Shown here in pieces: positions 40,101-48,439 of a DNA stretch of 64,000 nucleotides. Under the pieces are notes generated by a model. That model was not told the origin of the DNA. It saw only the letters and a program-made list of their open reading frames with translations, and searched no databases. A program made the position numbers and the translations under genes. This DNA is from Hymenolepis diminuta (taxonomy: Eukaryota; Platyhelminthes; Cestoda; Cyclophyllidea; Hymenolepididae): contig CAADRB010000001.1 of the NCBI GenBank assembly GCA_900708905.1, forward strand, positions 3,173,852 through 3,237,851, read 5' to 3'. The stretch's first letter is position 1, and every line of letters starts with the position of its first letter.

Positions 40101-42022
40101 TAATTCTTAATAAAAGCAAATGGATTAATACAAAGTTATATCACTCAATGATCAGGCATCTGAAAGATGCACAGCATGGTGAGATTGAGATTAATCTCCT
40201 AAATGTGTCCAGTTTTCTTGAAATTATTTGGTCGTATTTAATCATTATTCTTCTGTTCTTCTGACCTATTTTTTTTAAATATTATATTATTACAGTAATT
40301 TCCATCTTTTTAAATAATCTTACATTTTCTTCAGTTCATCCTTGCTTTCGCTACTGTTTGCATGGATACTGCAATCTTGTAGATGGACGACCATCTTGCA
40401 GGCAAGTTATGATTTCTATTTCATTAGCCAAATTTTTTTTTCTATGCCTATATTACAAGCAGACATTATCCACGACTTTTAATTCCATTTTCCTCTTAAA
40501 TCATTGCTACCCCGAATTGTGCTGGTGTTGATTAGGAAGAGATAACGTAATAATATGAAAGGGTTTATTACAGACAGTAGTTGTTAATTAGCGTTTTGCA
40601 GTGTCATGGATAGTCATCTATAAAGCTATTTCCTTCTCCCCTTCAAGACGCTCCTTAAAGATAGCTGTCGATTAGATGGTAATTGGGCAAATTCCCAATC
40701 ACAAGAAGATTACTTATTTGAAGTAATTACACGAACTAGACGGAAATTAGGGCTATAAATTGCTAAGTTCTGAGGTGTAATTTACAACATTGGACTGTTT
40801 AACTCTAGGTAATAACCTACAATCGATAAAATACACTATCAGGCGCTTTATCTAAATAAAGGTTCAGACTTATCAATAATATAAAACTGAAGGTTCCGAA
40901 AATGAATGAATATGTTTATAACTGCTTAGAGTCCATTAAATTACCGAATTCTAATTAAAATTATCAGCTGTGATTTGTGGCTTTTGACAATGAATTTGAG
41001 TCAGTCAGACACACTGAGCACAAAATTTAAATTATTCAGTAGTATAAAGGGTATAGTTTTCGTTTAGATGCAGACGTGGATATGTTGGTCAACGTTGTGA
41101 GGTAATTAATTTTGAATGTTCTGCAGATTTTCCGCTAATAGCAGTTTGCGAATTGAGGTTGCCAACTTGTGCATGATATTTGCTATTCAATTTTTTCCTT
41201 GTTTGATACCGCGTGCAAAATGCGCCATATAAATCAAAATTAACTCTTTTATTATTTTTTCAGCTGTATCTCCCAATACTATGGACCAAGATGTGAATAT
41301 GCCGCAAATGTATCAGAAGAAACTAAATCTGTTCAACATGATTGCACTACTGGTAGGCTTGTAAGGATATATTACTTATTGACTATAAGTAGCAAGATAT
41401 TTATACTCTATTCCGTTACAAATAGGCTGTGATAGCTTTTTTGGGCGTCTCGTATTATTTTCTACTCTCGGGGCTCTTTTGACTCTCCTGATGCTTTTAG
41501 TTCTCTGCCTTTTTGTAAAAAGAAAGTTGTAAGTAGGAATTTTTTTATTTTCAAACCAATTATTACGCATCGATTTATCTTAAACCTAGCCTTTGCAATT
41601 ACAGCCATCCAAACTGTCCAAGATATTCTACAAGAATCCCTGAAACCATAGTTCGTTTTTTTGAAATGAATGCTACTCATACTTAATTACGCAGTTAATT
41701 AATTAAATGATCCTTCTTGTAGGCGCCAACACCTATTCCAATGAGCTTTAACGACGCCGCTTCTGTTCAAGGTCCCGGGAGAGTTTCTCGCGTTTGCAGT
41801 CCTACAGGACACCCAAATTCTTACGCTGAATCACCACGAGCTTTAGCTTGGATGCAAACTTCCCAAAGCGTCACAAATAACTATTCATCAGCTTCTGATA
41901 GCGCGTCCCCTCTTTTCCTTTCTGATCTGTCCCTTACACCAGAATGTCTACCAATTACTAACAGACATCTACCTCAAATCCCATCCATCCCTCTCCCTAC
42001 TCAAATTTGCCCAGACGTTTGA
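24646..42022 (+). CDS. NRG: Neuregulin/GGF-like ErbB ligand precursor (spliced, + strand)
   Basis: Joined exons: 24646-25159, 30423-30609, 37510-37619, 40335-40401, 41264-41352 (beta-type) or 41068-41101 (alpha-type), 41426-41528, 41605-41650, 41723-42022. The beta form is one frame of 471 residues, and all splice phases agree. Order of parts: signal peptide (about 1-28, hydrophobic core LVTLLFF); GGF-type N-terminal domain (about 49-167) ending in GRKYIFFIDR, like the RYIFFME motif of type II NRG1; one Ig domain (about 180-270) with Cys198, Trp210, ADSGNYSC and Cys254; EGF domain (Cys274, 278, 283, 292, 294, 303); transmembrane helix (331-353) followed by KRK; Ser/Pro-rich tail of about 115 residues. 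N-glycosylation sequons sit at Asn85, 213, 251 and 308. In this family the EGF domain binds ErbB/EGFR receptors and the ectodomain is shed. Two further in-frame ATGs upstream (24574, 24622) could extend the N-terminus; 24646 gives the most typical signal peptide. A spacer exon cut by the sequence gap may be missing. Confidence 0.82.
25160..30422 (+). other. Neuregulin-like intron 1 (about 5.3 kb)
   Basis: Starts GTGAGT and ends TTTTTATTGCAG, a strong canonical pair. No second gene is evident inside; the longest open frames (about 60-100 codons) lack motifs. It contains a GA-rich tract (26690-26760). In vertebrate NRG1 this intron separates isoform-specific first exons from the Ig exons, so alternative promoters could lie here, but I found none I can support. 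Confidence 0.6.
26690..26765 (+). repeat. GA-rich tract with GGAACACAAAA end
   Basis: Purine-rich stretch with (GA)n ending in GGGAACACAAAATC. Similar purine tracts recur across the window; the tract at 47281-47358 and the block near 56640-56712 also end in GAACACAAAA. These may be diverged copies of one repeat or independent simple sequence. Confidence 0.35.
30423..30609 (+). CDS. Neuregulin-like exon 2: first half of Ig domain
   Basis: Acceptor TTTTTATTGCAG at 30422, donor AA|GTAAGA at 30610. Enters phase 1, leaves phase 2. Encodes a linker and the Ig B and C strands: IRVQQGDDMILSC (Cys198) and APLISWYVNN (Trp210, the core tryptophan). Splitting an Ig domain over two exons, with the break between the C-strand Trp and the F-strand DSGxYxC motif, is also the arrangement in vertebrate neuregulins. 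Confidence 0.85.
30610..37509 (+). other. Neuregulin-like intron 2 (about 6.9 kb)
   Basis: Canonical GTAAGA...TTCTAG. AT-rich; holds a second copy of dispersed repeat C (32555-32650) and purine-rich tracts near 31700. No coding frame with recognisable motifs was found on either strand. Confidence 0.6.
32555..32650 (+). repeat. Dispersed repeat C, copy 2
   Basis: Partner of 22340-22475 in the same orientation. The clearest shared block is GTGAAAATTGTAGTA followed some 45 nt later by CATTCATTT. It lies inside neuregulin-like intron 2. Confidence 0.4.
37510..37619 (+). CDS. Neuregulin-like exon 3: second half of Ig domain
   Basis: Acceptor GCGTTCTAG at 37509, donor ATG|GTAAGT at 37620. Enters phase 2, leaves phase 1. 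Encodes SRLHISNMQPADSGNYSC, the E-F strand hallmark with Cys254 and the DSGxYxC signature, then the G strand KKTVEIY. The KS-L-I pattern before the DSG box also matches NRG1. Confidence 0.88.
38599..38622 (+). CDS. Possible Ig-EGF spacer exon, cut by assembly gap
   Basis: A long polypyrimidine run ending ...TTTTTTTTTAG (38598) is followed directly by sequence that, read in phase 1 from exon 3, gives V-I-P-Q-Q-H-T-T and then runs into the N gap. Neuregulins often have a Thr/Ser-rich, alternatively spliced spacer exon at exactly this place between the Ig and EGF domains. Entry in phase 1 would suit exon skipping, because exon 4 also starts in phase 1. The 3' end is in or beyond the gap. Only eight codons are visible, so this is suggestive only. 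Confidence 0.4.
38623..38720. other. Assembly gap (98 N)
   Basis: Undetermined bases. The flanking sequence on the left ends in an ACAACAC run and on the right begins CACCGTTACC, so a short tandem repeat may have broken the assembly. Confidence 0.95.
40335..40401 (+). CDS. Neuregulin-like exon 4: first half of EGF domain
   Basis: Acceptor TTTTCTTCAG at 40334. The exon carries EGF cysteines 1-4 (Cys274, 278, 283, 292): VHPC-FRY-C-LHGY-C-NLVDGRPS-C. It ends at TGCAG|GCAAGT, a GC donor that otherwise fits the consensus perfectly; exit is phase 2. The nearby GT (40406) would put both downstream EGF exons out of frame. The intron falls between EGF cysteines 4 and 5, the place where vertebrate NRG1/NRG2 switch between alpha and beta exons. 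Confidence 0.85.
41068..41101 (+). CDS. Neuregulin-like exon 5-alpha: alternative second half of EGF domain
   Basis: Acceptor CGTTTAG at 41067; enters phase 2, completing AG|A as Arg. Encodes C-RRGYVGQR-C-E, supplying EGF cysteines 5 and 6 with the C-x8-C spacing and the usual G-aromatic-x-G pattern, which resembles the NRG1 alpha exon. The donor GAG|GTAATT at 41102 leaves phase 0. This phase does not match the transmembrane exon (which needs phase 1) or the beta exon (phase 2), so inclusion predicts a protein without the membrane anchor. It does match exon 8 (phase 0). Read-through of the donor would stop at 41176. Confidence 0.7.
41264..41352 (+). CDS. Neuregulin-like exon 5-beta: alternative EGF half plus juxtamembrane stalk
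   Basis: Acceptor ATTATTTTTTCAG at 41263; enters phase 2, completing AG|C as Ser. Encodes C-ISQYYGPR-C-E, again C-x8-C but without the glycine before the aromatic residue, as in NRG1 beta exons. It is followed by a 19-residue stalk with one sequon (NVS) and Cys320. Donor ACTG|GTAGGC (41353) leaves phase 1, matching the transmembrane exon. A second donor GTAAGG at 41361 would give phase 0. This exon gives the only continuous frame through the transmembrane helix. Confidence 0.78.
41426..41528 (+). CDS. Neuregulin-like exon 6: transmembrane segment
   Basis: Acceptor TTACAAATAG at 41425, donor GTT|GTAAGT at 41529; enters phase 1, leaves phase 2. Encodes Cys324 and then about 23 hydrophobic residues (331-353, LVLFSTLGALLTLLMLLVLC and on) ended by the stop-transfer KRK. 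Read in phase 0 the same exon would give 18 mostly hydrophobic residues and a TGA. Confidence 0.8.
41605..41650 (+). CDS. Neuregulin-like exon 7: short cytoplasmic exon
   Basis: Acceptor TTGCAATTACAG at 41604, phase 2 in. Encodes FHPNCPRYSTRIPETI. The donor ATA|GTTCGT at 41651 is weak beyond the GT, but it gives phase 0, which exon 8 needs. Without this splice the frame would stop 11 codons later (TAA). Membrane-proximal basic residues fit a cytoplasmic juxtamembrane region. Confidence 0.6.
41723..42022 (+). CDS. Neuregulin-like exon 8: Ser/Pro-rich cytoplasmic tail and stop
   Basis: Acceptor CTTCTTGTAG at 41722, phase 0. Codes for 99 residues rich in Ser, Pro, Thr and Asn (for example SSASDSASPLFLSDLSLTPE) up to TGA at 42020-42022. 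The segment SRVCSPTGHPNSYAESPRAL loosely recalls the Ser/Pro-rich tails of vertebrate neuregulins, but I would not call it a conserved domain. It is less AT-rich than its surroundings, as expected for coding sequence. Confidence 0.72.
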   Translation, partial: APTPIPMSFNDAASVQGPGRVSRVCSPTGHPNSYAESPRALAWMQTSQSVTNNYSSASDSASPLFLSDLSLTPECLPITNRHLPQIPSIPLPTQICPDV

Positions 42023-42526
42023 GTATATCTACTATCCAGCATTGCATGTCGTCTGAATGTCGTCCTGTATTCAACTCCGTCCCCTTGTACTACCACTAAT
42101 GTCTCTAATTCTCGTCGACTTTATCCTCTAATTTTCACTCTACCGCCTATCATTCCAGATTTGAGATGACACAACTAAAAGCGCCCTCTCCCCTTATCGT
42201 CCTCAGAGCACAAAGATTTAATCAGAAATGTCGACTAAATGAACGCACAACGAAGTTGGCAATCTTCTTTACTTTGACTCCATTATGTGCTGTATTCGGT
42301 TTACCAATTGGCATTTAAAAAATAACAAAATCCAATATGAGAATGTACTATGACCTGTGTTTTTTGGCATAACATTAACGGTATGGGAATAGTAGTTATC
42401 AGTTGCTCTGCATCGCTTATCCTATTTGGTCAAAATGCTAAATCGGATAGGAATATGCTAACCTGCAATATGGAATTTACTTAAGTGACCAGAAAGAGAA
42501 ATAGCAGTATCATGAGTGAAAATTTT

Positions 42527-42588
42527 CAAATAACTCTAAAAATTTAGGTTTTTGAAATAACTCTAAAAATTTAGGTTTTTGAAATAAA
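42527..42588 (+). terminator. 27-bp tandem duplication ending at AATAAA
   Basis: The unit AAATAACTCTAAAAATTTAG plus GTTTTTG occurs twice (period 27, 42528-42581), and AATAAA follows at 42583-42588. It lies about 560 nt after the neuregulin-like stop codon, so it could be the 3' end of that transcript. Other AT-rich hexamers occur nearby, so assignment is tentative. Confidence 0.35.
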
Positions 42589-42589
42589 A

Positions 42590-45500
42590 ATTAAATAGCC
42601 TAAGTTCATTTATCTATAAATCGCATCAATGATGCGAAGTGGAAGTTAGAATGCGTCGATTTCAAGTTTTAGTACCTTGAAGGAGAGCTCTCTGGGACTT
42701 TACGATGATCTTATCTGCATTTTGACATTCATTTCCATCTTTTCATTTGATTTTGGTTTTGGTTACAGACCATCGTTACGACCTATGATTAAATCTTCCA
42801 ACATCCGCATTACTGACCGTAAAACCTGAAATGACTAAGCCTACCTCCATAATCGCTAGATTCCGGCCTTTATTTAACTAAACTTATGTATCGGAAGAGA
42901 GGTGGAATAGGGTTATTCTGAATATACAAATAGGGGTTGCAGTTTTACATAGTTTTATTAAACTGCATTTATACAGAGGAGGGATTTTCCAGGACATATT
43001 CTGTGTACCCAATTCAGGACAGAGTATAAAAAGCTTATCAGTTCGATAGACTTCATGTAAAGAGAAGAATTACGCTTCATTTATCTCAAGGAACTCGAAG
43101 CGACAATAAAAGTGGCGAATATGGGATAGTTGGGTATCCGCTGCTGTAAATTGAAGGGAAGAAATTTTTTAAGACATTTTGAAGGCCACCACCTGCCTTG
43201 AAAATCGCTATTAACCTCGAAGAAGTATTAAAAATTGGTAATGGGCAAAAATACTCTCGGAGGTGTAATAATTAGTTAAAATTAGATGAAGCAAAACTAT
43301 CGAACTCAGTAGGTCGCCTGATCTATGTTCTCGCCAGTGAGTCACTCTCTGGGAGAGATGAACCAGCAGATTGAAACCGACAAAACCAACTGATCTGATG
43401 TTAGTAATTTTATTAATTTGAAAAGTATCGGAAAGAGATACTTGCGGAAAAATTATTAGCGCTAGGAAAGAAACTAATGTTCTGTCATGGAGGTGGTATT
43501 TATATGGTGGTTAATGTAGAAAATGCAAATTTAAATGAAACAGAACTATAACTGTAAAGTTTTAATGGGAAGTGAATTTCAGTACCATGCAAATGTTTTG
43601 TATATACAAATAAGAAAATATCAGGACGGGAAATGAGTTAGAAAAAATGGTTTAACACATGTAGAACAGATAGCTCAATAGTAGGAAGGGGGCTTTTAGA
43701 ACACACTCCGAGCCCTAAATTTAAAACGGATTAGATAAAGCTAATCAGTACTAGAGAATATCTTGAATGGTCAATGACATTCTATTCGGTTGGAGTCTTG
43801 AAAAAGCTTGTCTTTTACGAGAGTGCAAATTAAAAGGAGCATGTATTTTCGTAATCCCAAATATACAATTTTTTGAATGCAATTGAAAACAGATTGCATT
43901 CATTCGAAATAGTCGAGAATTATTCCTTTATTTAAATGCAGGGCAGATATTTTAAATACAGAGATTTGATAAATAATCAGGAAAATCATTAAAATACTCT
44001 TATTCTTAAAATTCACGGTCACTATATTCTAGCCTTTGTTTTAATGTAAAATTTGCAAAGCATTTGGATATTTAAATAATTAAAAAATGTGAAATATCAA
44101 TTCAAATTTAAAATTTCTTGTTATCCTTAAATTGCAATTGGGGTGAGTATTTAATAATGAATTTATGATTCCCCTCGAGTTAAGGGACATATTATTTTCC
44201 TGAAGTATTAATAATGTTATCATATTTCACTGCTCCATATCAACAAATGTCAAAGAAACACGTCGAACGATCATTTTAAATGTGAACTTCGAATGCCAAC
44301 AAAATGGATAATGCTAACATTTTACGAATAAATATGAACATTTGCAGTGTTAAGGCAATAATATGGTGTACCGAGGCCAGATGAATTTACAACTGTTCCC
44401 CAATGGTAAGGATTTGACTATGCATGAATAGAATGGTAGTTTAGGTTTAGATTGAAGGAGAAGTAGAAATGAGACCTAGGGATTCAGAAGAAATTTACTT
44501 CTTCTTTACTTCACCAGGTTTTCCACTCCCTTAATTTTATTAATGATCCGACTTGTTCTATCTTAACGGCACAATCTTCAAATTAAAAATTGCGAGGATA
44601 AAATAGTCTGTTGGAGTCATTTAATTAAATATTTTGGGTCAAAGTAACTATTTACTAAGATCATAGAAAGTGCCATGCAAACTTCAATTTTAAAGATTTT
44701 ATTGTCTTATTTTTCCTAAGTCGATTTGATTACACGATGCATCTGACTTTATCCTAAGTTTCCCTTTTATTTAAACCAGTAGTCAACTTCTAAATTTATA
44801 AACCTTCAATAACATGAAGGAACCAGTGCCTCGACGTAATTACTTTGCAAAATGTGAAATTAAGAGAATCATCAAAATAACTTTACCACTTAATGATAAT
44901 AATAGCGTCGTTTGACATGATTTCTTATAATTTGTTCATATAACCATTAAATCATCGTTGTGCAATATAAGACCGTTTATTTTATTGTCAAAACAAAGTT
45001 TGAATGTGTTTTATATTCGGAATTGGAAAAGATCATTTTCGGTATCACTTAGCAAAGCCCACAATCTCAATTCCTCACGCACCTGATTATTGCATTTTCG
45101 TGCTCCTGTCAGTATACGTAATTTCTCCATCATATCGAATACTGATGTAATTATCGGCTAACTTAGTAGCTATGCATTCCTCACCTATCCAGGTCTACGT
45201 TTGTCAATTCATTCTTTCATAAAAACACTGTACTCTAGGTCTTATAACTTCTTTTTACTGGTCTGGGTAACTGTCAACCTATAAAATTCAACGCAGTCGC
45301 ATGATGCCATTTCGAATTTGGGAAGTATACAACGCTACCAGGGTTATCCAATAGGATCTCGCGTGCGCTGAAACATTCTGGAAAGGGCGTATGTTCTACC
45401 AATGGTGTGTCGGGCAAGCACGGTCAAGCGTGCAGTGGCTTCAAATCAACAATCAACACTCATACCACGCTGCGTTAATTTTTCTCGTAACTATAAAGCA

Positions 45501-47700
45501 TTAGCAATAAACCCTCTCACCTCATATCTCTCATCTTCTCACTTCTTTGGCGTAAATTAGTTTAATCGTTGGAGACCGTTTATACTAGAAAACTCCGATA
45601 GAGAATTATTGTCGGACTTCTTAGAGGATTACTGAGGTTTAGTAAAGGGCTTATTTGCGCAGTATTTACCACAAATTCACTTATATTCATATTAATAGTG
45701 GCAGCTAATGTGCTTGTTGATATACTATTTCAGTTAATTGCCTGTTTAGTCACTAAAGTTTTACAAAAAAACAAAGAAATCATAGAGTGTTCTTTCTAGT
45801 TTATTGACAAATTTTCAAAAATTCCCTATTTAAGTGATGCTAAAGATGTCATAACGGAAGGAACTTCCAAAATATATTTGTATTTCATTTTTTATCAGCA
45901 TAACAGGAGGAATTACCACGTATTTAATTTAGTTTGTTTTCTTCGCGGTGAGAGTGATAGAATTGTCATCTGAGATAGATTCATATGCTAAGTAAATTCT
46001 TAAAATTGTTCTTAATAATAGAAATTAATACTGATCAACTCTAATAATGTCGATCCCTTTTTCGATTTAGGGTAAAATTACCATCAGAAAGTCATTCGGT
46101 GGAATTTCTTCATTATATTCCAGCATGAACAATGAGAGTGTTCTGAAATTGTACCGATTTTCGAAAACAAACGAAAAGCACTCTAAAAGAATATTAGCGA
46201 ATGTGGTTTGCCTTTTCACTGCACTTAAGCTGTGAAGTGCCTAAAAAGATTTACCGGTGAATATTTCGAAGAAAAGCAACTGTTGTGGATGCTTGAAAAA
46301 TTTATATTTTCCAAGTAAAATAGGTGTTGATTTAAATTCATTAATATACTTTGAAGAAAAAATCAACTGTACCTGAATAGAGGACTTAATTAGAATCTAA
46401 TTTGTTTTCATTACATTGTGAATTATTCTTTGATTTTTTTGCGTTTATTCAAACTGAGACTCCTTAAAATTACTATTATCTAAAATTATCGTCGATATTA
46501 CAAAATTCGAAACATATCAGTAAGTTGTAATGAGTTTCTGTTTTCGAAAGCATCTTTTGGAAAAGAAAACGCTCTTCAGGGGATTAGTCAAAGTTAGCAC
46601 AAGTTATTTTTTAAAAGGGTGATGGCGAAGGCTCAGCCACTTGTATTAACCACCTAGTTAATCAACAAGACTAAGTCATTTTCATATATATTGTTAATAT
46701 ATTTGTTTCTCAGATTGTGAAAAGTTGGCGGAGGATTTGATATTTATTGTTATTTTGAATATATTCACTTCACTTTTAATTTAATGAATTGGTTTTTTGA
46801 CCATAAAGGAGCAAAAAAACTAAATCACTGTATACTATTATGCACAAAGTTTAGCAGAACAGAGCAATTATTAATTTACGAGGGATCATATTGTTGTAGA
46901 TAATGAATTAGGATATCAATAATTATTTTCTTCACTTACCTTCAAAAATTATTAAATTATCTCTTGATATGTAGAAAGAATAACTAAACACGTTTTGCTT
47001 AAACTTCAGACTCCAGTATCTCCAGCTGGTGGACTCAAACAAGCGTTTGACAATAAAACGGATATATATGTACATTTTTTTCAGATAGGAAACTAAAGTC
47101 TATTTAATATTAACTATACGGATATTTCTGTTTCATTGAAATTTCATGTTTCAGGGGATCTTTTAAATTCATTCGAGCATGGGCCATTAAACATGATATG
47201 GGAACTATAAGAGGACAAGTATCTAATGAGGAGTCGAGGTTGAACATGAATAATGTTTGCTAGTAAAGATCAAAATTCGAGAAAGAGAGAGAGAAAATGA
47301 AAACGGAGAACGAGGAAAAAGATATGAAGAGTAAGAGAGAGAGAGAGAGAGAACACAAAAGCCGCGATTTTACACTGCATATCTTAATATTGACATGTTT
47401 GAATAGCAAAAGATTGAGTTACTGGGAGAGAGGCAAGTAAAAATCAGTAATCCACTTTCAGCCATGTCCCCATGTTGTGAAAGAGAGAAATGGAATACGG
47501 TGATCGCACTCAATTTAAACAAATATAAAATAGGTTAGATAATTTTTTAAATCAACATGTGGTACGAAATGTGGAGCAATCCCTTTCACCCAATATTTTC
47601 ACTTACATATTTGGCTGTCTATGGCACTATACTGTATAATAACTACTCACTCGTATATCAGGAATGAATATTAGTTACTGAGAAATAATATTTCAATACT
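42590..47700. other. Intergenic region between neuregulin-like and E2 genes
   Basis: AT-rich; no convincing open frame, domain motif or RNA gene seen on either strand. It contains a GA microsatellite (47281-47358). Confidence 0.55.
47281..47358 (+). repeat. GA-rich microsatellite
   Basis: GA-rich from about 47279, with GAAAGAGAGAGAG and then a longer (GA)n near 47330-47351, ending AACACAAAA. About 380 nt upstream of the E2 gene start. The end resembles the tract at 26690-26765. Confidence 0.5.
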
Positions 47701-47733
47701 TTTCGGCAATTTCCACTATAGTACTATCTTTCG

Positions 47734-48436
<703 letters not shown>

Positions 48437-48439
48437 ACG

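Larger units (their letters stand above)
37620..40334 (+). other. Neuregulin-like intron 3 with assembly gap
   Basis: GTAAGT...TTTTCTTCAG, about 2.7 kb, interrupted by 98 N at 38623-38720. A possible spacer exon begins just before the gap (see 38599). Otherwise AT-rich with no coding motif. Confidence 0.55.

Noticed and set aside
41068..41073. Alternative acceptor ATGCAG for the alpha EGF exon
   Set aside because: It would keep the frame but delete EGF cysteine 5; the upstream TTTAG acceptor keeps all six cysteines.
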